Shown here: one piece after another, positions 1-12,585 of the stretch
Layout of the letters: every line of letters starts with the position of its first letter
How positions within the stretch are numbered: the stretch's first letter is position 1
Position numbers and translations under genes: made by a program
The notes under the pieces: generated by a model
Database searches by the model: none
Seen by the model: the letters and a program-made list of their open reading frames with translations, nothing else
Told to the model about the DNA's origin: nothing
DNA from: Phylloscopus collybita
Taxonomy: Eukaryota; Chordata; Aves; Passeriformes; Phylloscopidae
Direction: 5' to 3'
Assembly (NCBI GenBank): GCA_027886175.1
Contig: JAJNNQ010000013.1
Location: forward strand, 9,522,001-9,586,000
DNA length: 64,000 nucleotides

Positions 1-1866
1 TGCTCTGCATAGAACAGTGCAGACTTTGAAAATTTCACCATTTTAGAAAGCTGTGAAGAATGATTGAAGGTTTTTCAATGGGGCAAATTCACATGCTTAA
101 TAGTGAGAAAACCAGCACAAGTCATAGAATATTTTTAGTGACTCTCTGCAGGCCAGGCTTTTTTGACTGTCCTACGTACTTTAGTATCTACTTGGTCAAA
201 GCAAGTGTGTGATGGAGGGTGTAGTAGATGAACCCAGCATGTGCAGACATGGCACCCACTTGGACCCACTGCCTCACGTGGGCTTGATGCTCCATAAGAC
301 AAATCCAGGTTATTACAATGGCCTTGAAACCAGTCAGTGAACACACGCTCAAGACTCATGCTACATATGGGACAGAAGGAGAAGTGAGCATCATTTTCAT
401 GGGTATGAAAACACAGGACCACACAGAAAATAAAAAAAAAAATCTGCAGTGCTATTATAATGAATCACAGGTATTAATTAGCTCACAGAAACCCTTGTAC
501 AGCAGGGATGGGCTGCTCTCCATTCGTGCAGAGGGGAGAACTAAGACTCAGGAAACAAGAGACACATTTCCAGAGAGGTGAATGGCACCCTGAGGCCTCC
601 AAGCCTCTTTGTAGTTTTGAAGTCTGTTCCTCCCCCACATAGTATTTTGCCTGAAGTCAAAAAGGGCTTCTAAACAGAGGCTGTAGAAGTTCCAGTCCTA
701 AACCTCCACTGAACCACCTTGCAGAATACTGGCAGAAATCTTACTGTGCTTACTGCAAACTGGTGAAGCCCAAATTTGCCAAATAACTATGGCTCTTCAA
801 GGGGCTAACTTGCCTGAAATTAGCAAAATAAAACACATATAAGGTTTTAATATCCCTTCCCCTCACTGCAAAGCATTTGAGGAATTTCATCACTGTGACA
901 TTTTCAAATGACCAAACTGAAACACTTTACATGTTAGTAAAATGCATTGTACCAACCATGTTTTAACAAAGATCATTTATCACCGCTGGAAAGTTGCTGA
1001 GTAAATCCTTTTGACTTTGTGTTATCCCATTCATCCTTGTTTCAAATAATGTAATTCTAACATTGTATTGATATTCTTTTAGATTTCCCTCCCTTATTTT
1101 CAATTTAAAAACTGGTTTCTAAACACATTCTATGCAACTCAGTTTTATATTTGTCTCCTTATGGAAGTATGCAGAAGATGTGCTCACTATATTGATCTCT
1201 GAGGAAATGTGGATGAGGTAGATAATGTGAAACCTTTTTGTCATTACTACCAGTTATATAGGTTCTGGAAACTTTCTGTGTTTGGCTGACTAGATAAGTG
1301 GATGCACTCACATTTATTTGATTGGAAAAGTATGGGGACTAAACTGCGTTTTCCCAGTTTCTGTATGGAATTGATCTTTTGTGTATTAACACTTTTCTAT
1401 TACAGCATAGGAATTGCTGATTAGGAGAGCAGAAGCACCCCTTTCTTTCTGCTGCAGTCTTTAGAGATGAGACTAAAAGAAAAGGGAAGGAAAATAAACA
1501 AGTTAAGGAAGGGATGACAAAAGGGCACAGTGCAAAGTACAAAATATTTCCACCTCTAACCTTCAGAAAATGAAGGAGAAAGAAGTTTCTCTCTTGACAG
1601 TATTAGCTCCTTGCATCCCTCAGATCTGTGACAGACCTCTCCTTACTCCCCCTGGTCTGGAGTAGCTGCAGGTGGCAGGTATTTCCTCAGTTCTGGCTCA
1701 GTTACAGGAGCCAAGGCTGGTACTTGGCTTTACCCTGATGGCTGGGGCACCAGGTAGAAGGTTATCAACATTTACATGCAAGCCTCAGGACTTGATGTAC
1801 AGGAGTTTGTCTAAAAGGTGAATGGTTACTCATTTGTTTGAGTCCCACAAACTCATTGTGTGAGAG
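1..1866. other. Unique non-coding DNA, nothing recognised
   Basis: A+T-rich sequence with no repeat family or exon that I recognise. The open frames on both strands are under 100 codons, have no family resemblance and are not flanked by convincing splice sites. It ends at the 3' terminus of the CR1 copy that begins at about 1867. Confidence 0.6.
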
Positions 1867-2084
1867 GCACACAATCACATAATCATCTGAGTTGGAGGGG
1901 ACCCACAAGGATCATCAAAGTCCGACATCTGGCCCTGCACAGGACACCCCAAGAGCCACACCATGTGCCTGAGAGCACTTTCCAAACACTCCTTGAACAG
2001 TCTTGTTGCTGTGACCCCTTCCCCAAGGAGCCTGTTCCTGTGCTCAGCAACTCTCTGGGTGAAGGATCTTTTTAGTATCTAACC
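1867..2084 (-). mobile_element. CR1 LINE, 5'-truncated 3' end
   Basis: The plus strand begins with degenerate copies of the octamer that ends avian CR1 elements (aatcacataatcatc, reverse complement of gattctatgatt), then reads gttggaggggacccacaagg. It continues through the conserved 3'UTR blocks: the 'cctgcacaggacacccc' block, the 'gagcctgttcctgtgctc' block and the 'ctctgggtgaaggatc' block near 2056-2070. The element is therefore on the minus strand and keeps only about 220 bp of its 3'UTR. CR1 elements move by target-primed reverse transcription and are nearly always 5'-truncated. The 'acccacaaggatcatc' version marks a different subfamily from the copies at 11.7 and 41.2 kb. It encodes nothing. 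Confidence 0.93.
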
Positions 2085-5000
2085 TATGAAGTACTTTCTG
2101 CTGGCAAACTCTCAGATAATTGATTTCCTCCCCCCAACCCCCGTTCTAATTCTTCTGATTGTTCAACATGCCTCAACACATCCTCCACCTTTCTCTGGGT
2201 TTCCAGATCATGTTCTGTACCTGCTCTGCAGCAGACACCAAGACGCACACAAATTGCTGCAGACATGTCCAGGACATGAAAACTTAATTCTGGATCCAGA
2301 CTGAACTTTCTTTTGTGATAAAGAGATCTTTCAGTCCTCTTGCATCACTTACTCCCTCCCCCATATAGGTTACTGCCTTCTTATCTGAACTGATTTAAAC
2401 CTCTGCTCTGTGGAAACAACAATTAACCAAATTAAAAGGCATTTTTTGGAAAACGTATCCTTTTCTAGACCTGGCTTACAATGTGAGCATAAACCCCAGT
2501 TAGGGAGTGAGACAGAGCAACTTTTTGGCAAGGGGGAAAGGAGTTGGAAACAGGGATCATTTAAACTGCCATGCTGTCATAGTGTAGGTAATTCATAATA
2601 CAGAGTTAGGTGCTGGCACCCAGAGTGCAGAGGTGAGTAGCAAAATGACTTTGGTGCTGTTTTCTCAACATGATGGATCTCAGGACCAGGACTAACCCGG
2701 ATCAGATGGTCAGAGACACAGCCTCCCTGCAGAGAGCAGGCAAAAGCAAAGTCTCTTACACTCCAGCCACAGTCCTGAGACCCAACATTACTGGGCACAG
2801 CCTGCCCTCACAGCTTGTGTGAATGTGCTGATATGGACCCGATATGCTGAGCTTTGCCTTGGTGCCCCTTCAGCCAGAATCTTCTTCCTCTCCTCTGCAC
2901 ACCAACAAGCATTTTTTGTGACTTCTCTTTTTTTCTGAGACCTACAAACCACTGAGCTGGCATCAGATAATTTATCACATCTCTCTGTTTTTACGTCAGC
3001 CCGTCCTGTTTATTAAAATACAAATCCATTAGGTTTACATCCATATGGTCAATCTCCTTTCTAAGTTGGTTGCTGACACACAATACAATTCCTGATAACG
3101 ATGGTGACTGGCCCAAAGCTCATCTAATCACAATAAATCCCGCTCACACTAAGGTCTCTGTCCTGTCCTTGGTGACCCTCTTACGCATTTCAGCTTTTCA
3201 TGGAAGTTTAGACCAGCACTTTTTTAATTCAGTCCTAACCAAAATGAAACACATCTCTGCCACGATTGCCACAACTGACAAAAAGAAGCACACAAGATCT
3301 CAGGCAAAGGTAAAAGTAACCAACTTGTGCAGATTGGCAAAGTGGTGCATTGTAGACAAGAGACATGGCTCAGAAAACCTGGAATGGAGCCCTTTTCTTT
3401 AATTAGCTGTACTGTTTTATGTTGTCTAAGATTCTGGCCTCTTTCTTAAAAGAAATGTTTTAGATGTGTCAAAAAATTGGGTGTATAAATTACAGCTGCC
3501 CCTGTGACACTTTAACTTGAACGACCAGTACTTATTCAGTCAACTACATAAGGTCTCACTGTCCTTGGCAGGATTACAGGGGTAATAATTTCTAACATGG
3601 ATGAGCAGCTCTTGAACAATTTCTCCAATGTATTAAGCATGAACAGGCTTTCCTTTAGCATCAGGTGAGCATATCTTCTCCTCATATTTATTTTCCCTCA
3701 CCACACAAATTTATTGTGGCCATTACATGGGGAGAAAACTTCCCTTCCTATAAATGTTTGTCTTCTCCTCCCTCCCTTTTATGGGAACACCACAAACTGA
3801 TGGAGTGATTTTGTTTCAAATGTCTGCCTTGTTTCATTTATTTATATAATCAAAGACATTGTTCTCTATTGTTACATTGCTAAGGCTTCCTCATTGCTTG
3901 CAAAGGAACCTGCAGGCAGAGATAAAGACATGCTATGATAGATACTTTGTTAAAGCTTTATCTTGTAACTTCTTACTGACAAGAAATCTCATTTGTTTAA
4001 AGGGAGTTTATAGTATCAAAAAATTTACAAGTTTAGAATAAAAAAAGGTAGTAAAACACTGTTGCCTCATTCTGCCTTTATAAAAAAGTTTTGGGGGCCT
4101 TGACATATCCTCTACTGACAGCTGGACATGAAGGACTTGAAATAGATGAAATAAGAATATGAATATCTTCTACACAAGAATGATTGATAGAACAAAATGA
4201 CTGGTACATAGATGACACATATTATCTCAAATTCTGTATCTTAGGGCCTGCATTTGCAGAAAGAGAATTGCTATCATAAAGGGCTCAAAAAAGAATATTC
4301 AAACACTTCAATAGCAGGGCTTAATGCTTTCATTAATTATCAATCCATTGCCAAAGCAGAGGGTGCTTTTGTTTTAGTCCCTCACCCTGCCCCCTCTTTT
4401 TTCCACCCCTTGACCTGCATTTTCTAAAGTCTTTATTGATTTATTGGCATGTATTCTCCCATGTTCATAAAATTTCCTTAGGCAATGTAGTGGTTGCTTT
4501 TATAGGAGAGCTGTAAGTATTGGTAACTGGCAATCTAACTCTGGAGATACAAATAAGTTCCCTGTATAGCATCCAAGTCTACTGAAGACTTACAGAAAAC
4601 AGAGCAAGCGTGCACAGGCTGAAGTGAAAACGAAAATCTTTATACCTTACACATCCTGGATAAAAGTCCATTGTTGTAATTTTACTTTTGTTGTCTTTCT
4701 AAGAGAAAAATGTACTCTGAGCATAATCACACAGCTTTTCTAAAATTCAGAAATAAGGTCCAGTATTAAAAGACATTTAGAAAGACTTTGCAAGTCTGCA
4801 TGAAGTCGTATATTGAAAGAAGTTGCCTTCATTTGCTTGGCCAAATTCTCGTTTTAATTATTTGAGACTCCAAACTTCTTTGTCCTTTAAGCAGTATTCC
4901 TTAAAGCATGTCTTCTCAGCTCAAGTGTCAGATCAATTAATTTTTTCTCTCTTTGTTTGCTCTAGAGGAGACTTCTTTTATTACAAGAAAAGGAAAAAAT

Positions 5001-7675
5001 GTACATGTGATAGTAACTTTAATTATTGAAGGTTTTTGACACCGGGAAGCGATGAAAATGCTTCCCACAAAGTCAGCTTTGAGCGTAGCCAGGGACAAGG
5101 CTGTGAAGGTCAGTGTTCAGATTAACATGCTCACTGTAAAAACACATGACAGACTTTTGTACTTATCGAAGGAAAAATGTATGGACTGATTGGAAGAGGG
5201 AAAAACTTATATCCAGAGTAATTAGAAGCCTCTGACAGCAGGCAACTAAACAGGTTTCTTTGTGAAACAAAAACTTAAAATTTATGTCCTTACGTGTTTC
5301 ACCTAATTTAAAGTGATTTTAATTCTGAGATTTTTTTTTAAAAGTTGCTTCTGAGACAATTGCCTGGCAGAATTTGGATAGATGGAGCTATATATTCAGT
5401 ATCCCCTTGATATTAAAGATATTACACACTGGTTCCTGCCCCCTCTCAGGGTGTAATTCAGGGAGCATTAATGGAAATCAGCTAGTAAAAAGCCCAAGAG
5501 TTTTCAGGGTGAGATGGGTAATTTTGGTGGACATAAAAACTGATTTTTGAAAAAAATTGAATATCTTTGACAACAAGTAAACTCTCACACTTCAGACAGC
5601 AGATGGGGAATTGTGCAGTGTTTTGCACCAAAGAAAAATTGTGCCTTGGTAGTATCACTGTCATATACACATTCAAGGCTGCTGAGGAGGATGGGTAAAG
5701 ATAACACTTTCCTAGGACAGCTGACTGTCCTTAAAGGAACAGAAGCTTTGGAGAAGAAATTAAAAATTCTGAAAGAATAAAATTACCCTTCCAGAACCCC
5801 ACAAAAATCATATGCATGGGAAAGGCTTGAAAAAAAGCATTGTAGCTGATAAAAAAGAGAAGTCAGCTGATGTTCTGTGAAGCAGAGGATCTGGAAACAA
5901 TTTACTGAATTACAGAGAAGGCCTTTTAGCAGAATGCTTCTCCTTACTGATTTTTGTTCCCTGCCCTTCGATAAGGCCTCATGAAAGGAATGATCATTCT
6001 CCTGGAGAAGACACGGTCATGCAAATGTTTCCCTTTAACACAAATTGCAAACTTCAAGTTATACTAAATAAATAAATGAAACTCATTAAAACCAGGACAA
6101 AATGAAACAGGAGGACATAGATTTTTTTTTTTTTTAACAAACAATTCAACAGAAAACCCCAGATGCCCTGTATCTTGGTCACTGGCCATACAGCTAGTCA
6201 GGTGGCTATGGGGTGAAGCTTCAACTGTTTTGTACATCTAGGCTACTCAGAGTGATTTAGTCCTCTGTGGCCAAAAGGCAGAACATAAGGAAGAAATGGC
6301 ACTGGCAGAGGGGGAAAAAAATCTGTCCTTAAGCAGTAATAATTGGATTTGGGGCTCTCTCCAGCACAAATTAGCATTTATGGCATCTGGCCCAAGGACC
6401 AGATGCTGTAGGACTTCAGAGGTGTTTGGAAGCATCCAGTTAATGGCAGCAAGCTGCTGATCAGACAAGAACAGGAGACAGAGGCCTATGAGAAGGACAG
6501 TGCTTTCACCAAGCTCCACCTCAGAGTGTAATGGTCTGGAGGGACCTAAGCCATTGCTCAAAGTGATGGAGATAGAATTTTTTCTCTGGAGGACTCAAGG
6601 GCAAAACAGGAGCATCTTCTCTAAATGTTTTCATTTATATAAAGAGAAACAATCTGACACTCTCTATGTGTGGTTGAATTGATCCCTCTAAGAAGTGGAA
6701 GGTTATGCTGCCTCCCACATGGAATCAGCCCCTTTGAACAAGTCATTCACCTTTCAAACCACCCTGCTGTTTCTGAAATTCTGAAGTTCCCTTCAGCTCT
6801 ATGCCAGCTTGGTGGACTAATTCTGGTATGCAGCTAACCAAGAGAGTCCAAAACACCTTGAACATTTTTTTGTGTGCCATTGGAGTCTTTGTTTATATAA
6901 CATCCTGTAAAATTTAGAGGTCAACACTACAGCAAATCAACAAAAAGATCCAACAACAGACCAGAACGGTCTAGAATACATGAGAAAATGAAAGGAGAAT
7001 TGTAGAAGAGCAAAGAGATACAGAGCCTAATAAATCATAAGCAATGAAGGTAAGCCAATGAGACTTAGCAATCATCAGTTTCTCTGTGACACTTTTTATT
7101 TTGCCTGCTAGATAGAGGACATACACAAAGTTTCATTTCAATTCTAGCTTTCCTTCACTTTTGGATCTGCAGACTCATTTGACCAGTCTGTCACTGTGCA
7201 CTAAATAACACAATTCTGGAAATTTCCCTGCAAAATGTTGTCTGTTTTGAGCTGGAAAGTGAGCTGCTGATGCTATCAGAAGTGTTTATGGTGACCTATA
7301 AACATTATGGCTGACATTTTACCTAGAAAAATTTTAAAGTTCCCAAATGGCTGACTAGGGATTGAACATCCTTTTTTCCCCCTTCAGCTCCTCTGTCTGT
7401 AGCTTTGCTATTTCAGAGCTGCCCACAGTCAGGAGTATTTTCTGGAATGTGTGAGGTCCAGCTGAGGTCCAATTGAACTGGCTGGAAGCCATAACCATCA
7501 AACTATTAGCCCAGCTGACCTCTCATGTACGTGCAACTCTTCCTTATAACAAATATTCCAACAAACAAATACTTAAGTAGGAGACACATTTTCAACAGCC
7601 TGTTCCAAGAAACACTTCTAGGCACTCATATCTAGATTCTGGGATGTATTAATGTAATATTCCAAAGATGGAAGG
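2085..7675. other. Unique non-coding DNA with minor homopolymers
   Basis: No gene or recognisable repeat. A T run of 14 lies at 6122-6135. The longest open frames are 110 codons (3070-3402, plus) and 104 codons (6247-6561, minus); neither resembles a known protein. Around 3105-3130 there is a weak resemblance to an inverted MIR core (tgactggcccaaag), too short to call. Confidence 0.6.
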
Positions 7676-7681
7676 GAGAGA
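7676..7681. repeat. Target-site duplication, left copy (gagaga)
   Basis: Six bases identical to those at 7986-7991, immediately outside the LTR. A 6-bp duplication is usual for class II (ERVK-like) integrases, whereas ERVL elements usually give 5 bp. The motif is low complexity, so coincidence is possible. Confidence 0.6.
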
Positions 7682-7985
7682 TGTCACAATTCTACACAAA
7701 AGAATGACACTAATGCACTGAGATGTCCAAGGCAAAAAAAAAGGCAGTTTATTTACAGACCTCAACATTTATAGAATTCCAACAGTGACCATGCATTGGA
7801 GGAAGAAAACTGTCCTCTCCAACCACACTGGTCAAGCCAACAGTCCATCAATTCTCTCCTCCTCCAGAAAGGAATGCAAAACAATCATTATTTACATGAA
7901 AAGTGCATGAGAAACTCCATTACAAAAATGCAAACACAGAAGGCTGAAACAGAACTTTAGAAAAACAGAGAAGAACAGGGCAACA
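7682..7985 (-). mobile_element. Solo LTR of an endogenous retrovirus
   Basis: A 304-bp block starts tgtcacaatt and ends gggcaaca on the plus strand, so on the minus strand it starts TGTTGC and ends TGTGACA. That gives the TG...CA ends expected of an LTR, and both sides carry the same hexamer gagaga. On the minus strand a polyadenylation signal AATAAA (plus 7748-7753) lies near the 3' side, followed by a T-rich stretch as in an R/U5 region. A TATAAATG (plus 7766-7773) is too close to AATAAA to be an obvious promoter for the same transcript. No gag, pol or env remnants lie on either side, so this is a solo LTR left by recombination between two LTRs. From memory it resembles abundant passerine LTR families; the exact family needs a repeat-library search. 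Confidence 0.8.
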
Positions 7986-7991
7986 GAGAGA
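7986..7991. repeat. Target-site duplication, right copy (gagaga)
   Basis: Matches 7676-7681 exactly and abuts the CA end of the solo LTR. It fixes the boundary of the insertion. Confidence 0.6.
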
Positions 7992-10180
7992 AGCTCCAGC
8001 ACAGCCATTAGCAGCTGTTGCACCACCAGACACATGAGAGCAGGGATGTCCACATGGTTTTTCCTCATCTTAATCCATGACTAGAGCCATGCAAAAGAAT
8101 GATGAAATATGGGATCAGTAAGAAACAAACGACAGAAGATGAAGTAACCCTGTTGGACCTAGACGGAACCTGAAGCAAACAGGCAGCCAAAGTCTGTCTG
8201 CTGAGGTAGAAGGGAAGAGTGGGATAATGGAAGGCAGTCAGTCTCCTTCAGCTCAGAGACTGAGGCTCTGTGTCCATGGGATTGGGGTCTTGAGCAATTT
8301 TTCAGTACTAACACCTCAACTGCTTTTTCTTCCGGCCTACGCTTTAACAGGGGGGAGCTGAGGGGTTTGAAAAGTGCCTAAATAATTTGGCTGAAAAAAT
8401 TAAATGGAACTAAAAACCATCACTTGGCACTTAAAATAATTTAGTAATTAGAAGTCATCACTCAAGCATTTTCTGTCTCCCTCTTAAAGCAAAAGAATTA
8501 ATCTTCAGAGCAAGTTTTAGAATGCTACTTAATTTTTCTTGAATAAATCTTGTCCAAAATAGACCTTTCAGAAATAGATGACCTAACCATTATATTTTAA
8601 TCAACAGCAATTTGAAATGAATATTTAAAACCCTCACACTCCACATGCAACATGGATATCTTAGGAGCAAAAAAAAAAAGCCCGCAGAATGCTTTGAAAT
8701 TATGAGAGTTTGAACACACCATCCATATTTTGAAATGGAGCCTCATAATTTCCTCTGGACCAACCCATTTGCTATGGTACCAGTGGCTGAGAGTGGCTGC
8801 CCACAAGACTGACAAAACAAATGCCCACTGATCCCTACAAATCTTATTCAAAAAGAAACTTCAGCCATTATTGCCTTCTCTCCTGCACAAAATGCAGGAC
8901 AGTGTAAGAGATACCCAGATTATTCTTATTTCCCCCTCTTTTTAATTAAATTTTTACATACTTTATTAATTTCTGGATTATTGAAGAGCATAGCTGGCAA
9001 TTTCTCACAGGAATATTTTCAGTTTTGCCCTAAGATTAGCAGAGAAAGTAAAGGGATCCTCTCTGTACTTGAATTAATGCTTCTCTGCTCAAAATGCTGC
9101 TTCCTTGCTCAAATTTATGAAGAGAAGCTGGAATTATCTTTCATGGTCTTACTGCGCATTGCTGACACAAACTGTTCCTAACCGGTGACAAGACCAGATC
9201 ATACAAACATTTTTTTTTTCTAAAAAAAGCTCTTCTTACCCACATAGGAACTTGGAAAGGGGCAAAAAAAAATTTACATCCTGGTCAAAATCAGACCTCT
9301 TTAATAAATTTAAGTTAATTTAATTAGATTTTTTAAATTTGAAATTAACACTGAGAAACTGAGGGGAAGTAGCTCAGCCTACTTTTTACTAGATGGTGTG
9401 ATATTTAAATGGTTTGTAGGAGATATTAGTACCATAAAAAATAAACTCAGTGCAGCCACCTGCAAGGCAGGCTCTGGGTTTGTGTAAGCAGTATTCCTAC
9501 GCTCTCCTAAACTGTTAGTTTGCTGAAATGTGTTCTTAAGATGAGACATAAAAGAGAGATATCAAGCGCTGGTAGCTACCCTTACATGTATTTTTCTCCT
9601 TGCTGAGACATTCACAAGGTGATTACATCTGGACAAAACTGTGTCAATATGACATTACACGATTTTGAGACAGATGATGTAGCACAGCTGCCCCCTCCTC
9701 TCATTTTCCCCCAACAGCACTGCATTAATTACACCTGCCACTCACTTGATTTTTAAGTTTAAGGCAATTCAAGAAGATTGTCATTTATAGCCTGAAATTC
9801 AAGTCTGTTATTCCTTTTGCAAAAGAATCAGCTATATTGAACTGGATATCTCACCCTCTAACTATTTATTAATATAGTTTTAAAGGAATTCTCAGATTTT
9901 TGTTGCTAACTGCACACTTGGGTTGAAATGTGATGCACTTGTTGGCAGTGTTGCCCCAGAGGGACTGCAGTGAGACAGACTTACTCAAGCTTCACTTGAA
10001 CACAGAAATGAAAATCAATAAACAATTTGAACTTCTCAGAAGAGAATTTTTCTCCTCTAATGAATATACAAGCTTGGTTACAGCTTAATTTAAAGATTGA
10101 ATTTAGTGTGTGTTTTTTTCCCTGCACTAGGAGCATGACAAACACAAGCTTCAAGTGACACATCCCAAAGGGAGACTTAT
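7992..10180. other. Unique non-coding DNA, very A+T-rich at 8930-9350
   Basis: No coding sequence is recognised. The part at 9295-9350 is almost only A and T, with several TTAA/AATT motifs. The stretch 9590-9850 (around gcattaattacacctgcc) is repeat-free with homeodomain-type TAATTA cores and could be a conserved element, but nothing beyond base pattern supports this. Confidence 0.5.
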
Positions 10181-10183
10181 TGT

Positions 10184-10224
10184 TTAAAAAAAGGGGGGGG
10201 GGGGGAGGGGAAGAGGAAAAAAAA
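10184..10224. repeat. Purine tract with a G13 run
   Basis: An A run is followed by 13 consecutive G (10193-10205), one A, four more G, then aagagg and another A run. The strand is purine-only for about 40 bases. Long G runs can fold into G-quadruplexes and are frequent sequencing or assembly error sites. No promoter features lie beside it. Confidence 0.85.
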
Positions 10225-11677
10225 GTGAGCAGATACAAAACAAAACAAAACATCGTGGTGACATGAGAGGGAGGTACTTCAAAAATAAGGAAAATAACAT
10301 GCAGCTACAAAACAGATCTCCTTTGTGACTGTAGAGAAAACTAAACTTTAAGCTTCTGGTGAGGCAAATTTCATAATGTATGTGTTTTTTTTTTGTTTTT
10401 TTTTTTGCTTTTGTAAGTGACTGCAAATGGGGTCAGATCACAGTGCATAAATGTGGTTGTAAATTCTCTAGTAGTTTGAGGATGTTTGAATGCAGTGTAT
10501 GTTTTGTGGGTTAGTTTCTCACACACACACAATTCAGATCTATTTTTAACTTTTGCTTTCAGTATTGGAGTAGGTTAATACTGCAATTTCTGTAGAAATT
10601 AATAATATTAATTAAATAAAGAAAATTACTCTAGAATCAATGTTTTCAAAATAGGACATGCTTGCACTCAATATTAACTATCAGAGGGGAGAGAGCTGGG
10701 ATGAGCTGCTGCATTTGTTTTTCAGAATTTCTGCAGAGTTGTCAAACTAAACAGCTTTTGCCATCTGATAGTCTTGGCAAAGCAATTAGTTGAAAGCCAC
10801 AAAAGTGATTGTGTACAGCATTTTATTCTTCAGCTCAACAAGAAACAGATTTGACTTGAAAACCTAGATCTCATCTGTGCAAACTGGAAACCAGATAAAT
10901 CAGGTCTTATATACAAGTGCATATCAAGTAAGTGACAAAATAAAGTAAGATCTCTTTTTCAAAACCAGTTCTAAAAATATAGTGTTTTCTGGAAAAAAAG
11001 CAGTGGAAATGTGGATGGACAGATTTACCTGATAGTATAAATTTCAATCAGTTGGTTGCAGTTTCTATAATGTGTAAAGAATATATTTAGGACATTCACA
11101 TAGATAACAGGTAGCTTGACTTTCCAAACCAAACCAGTTAGAGCCACATTTTTGTTACCATATATATATAAAAAAACTTGAAATCTCTTTAGCCCCTGAA
11201 CTCTTTTTCATGTTCGTAATCTTAACACCCCACTCAAAGGGATCTCTAAAGCTTTTCATTTAAACTACAATTATTCTTTTGTCTACTGGGAGCCCAGTGC
11301 AAAGATGATGTCCTGTGTGCAAGAAGCAAGCAAGCTGAATATTAATTAATGAACACTACTTAATATGCAGAAGAAGAGAAGCAACAATCAGTCGTGAGCC
11401 CTTACATATTAACTGGTAGATCATTGTTATTCTAGGAGGCATCATAAGGCCAAATGCAGGTTACAACTAGTTTAGAAAATCTCTTTAATTAAGAAACGTG
11501 AAAGTTTAAGTCTCTCATCTTAAATATCTTATTGTGGCCATAAGAGACATCATTAAATGGGGTGATGGTGTAGCACTTTTAATGCAGTCTGAGGAGGTGA
11601 ACTGGACTTCAGCTGTTACTCCATTTGCAGTGATATCAAATAAACATGCAAAACACTGAGTTTTCACTATTTTTGCT
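10225..11677. other. Unique non-coding DNA with T runs
   Basis: It holds interrupted T runs at about 10385-10407 and a short TA run at about 11160-11170. No exon, RNA gene or repeat family is recognised up to the CR1 copy. Confidence 0.55.
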
Positions 11678-12585
11678 AAGATCATAGAGTCATTACAGTT
11701 GAAAAAGATCTCTAAGACCATTGAGTCCAACCATTAACCCAGCAACTCCATGTTCACCATTTTAACCACATCCCTGGGCACCACATGAACCCATTTTTGA
11801 ACACTTCAGGGATGGTGATCCCACCACTCCCCTGCGCTGCCTGTTTCAATGGCTGAACTACCCTTTCAGTGAAGAAATTTTTATATCCAATTTAAACCTC
11901 TCTTATGCAGCTTGAGGCCATTCCCTCTTGTCCTGTCCCTTGTTACCTGGGAGAAGAGACTGACCTTCCTCCTTTCAGTCAGTTGTAGAGGACAGTAAGA
12001 TCCCCCAGAGCCTCCTTTTCTCCAGACTGAACAACTCCAGCTGCCTCAGCAGCTCCTCACATGACTGACTCTCCAGACCCTTCACCAGCTCTGTTGCCCT
12101 TCTCTGGACTCTCTCCAGCCCCTCAATGTCTTCCTTGCAGTGAGGGACCCAGAACTAAACACAGAATTTGAGGTGTGGCCTCATCAGAGCTGAGCAGAGG
12201 GGACAATACCTCACCTGGTCCTGCTGGCCACACTATTGCTGGTACAGGCCAGGATGCCACTGGCCTTCTTGGCCACCTGGGCACACACTGGCTCATTCAG
12301 CTCAGTCAGCTGTCCACAAGCACCCCCAGGGCCTTTTCCACTGGGCCATTTTCCAGCCACTCTGCCTCAGCCTGAAGCTTTGCAAGGGGTTGGTGTGACC
12401 CAAGGCCGGGACCTGGCACTTGACCTTATTGAACTTCACAGAATTGGCCTTGGTCCATTGATCCAGATCCCTCTGCAGAGCCTTCCTGCCCTTCAACAGA
12501 ACAACACTCCCATCCAGCTTGGTGTTATAAACCTGCTGAGAGTGCACTTGATCCTCTCATTCAGGTCATTGCTGCAAACAATTTT
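11678..12585 (-). mobile_element. CR1 LINE, about 0.9 kb 3' part
   Basis: This is the longest transposon copy in the window. Reading the plus strand (antisense to the element), it starts with the terminal octamer remnant atcatagagtcatt, then ttgaaaaagatctctaagac and gagtccaaccattaaccc. The classic avian CR1 3'UTR landmarks follow in order: the 'ccctttcagtgaagaaat' block (about 11860-11880), 'ccattccctcttgtcctgtc' (about 11920-11940), 'ctccagactgaacaactcc' (about 12020-12038), 'ctctggactctctccag' (about 12102-12118) and the 'gatccctctgcagagccttc' block (about 12465-12485). It stops near 12585 where the similarity I can follow is lost, so the copy is 5'-truncated on the minus strand. Frames inside it (up to 146 codons at 12236-12676) read the 3'UTR backwards and are not genes. 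Confidence 0.95.

Noticed and set aside
3100..3135. Possible inverted MIR core (tgactggcccaaag)
   Set aside because: Only about 15 bases resemble the core and the neighbouring blocks do not follow.
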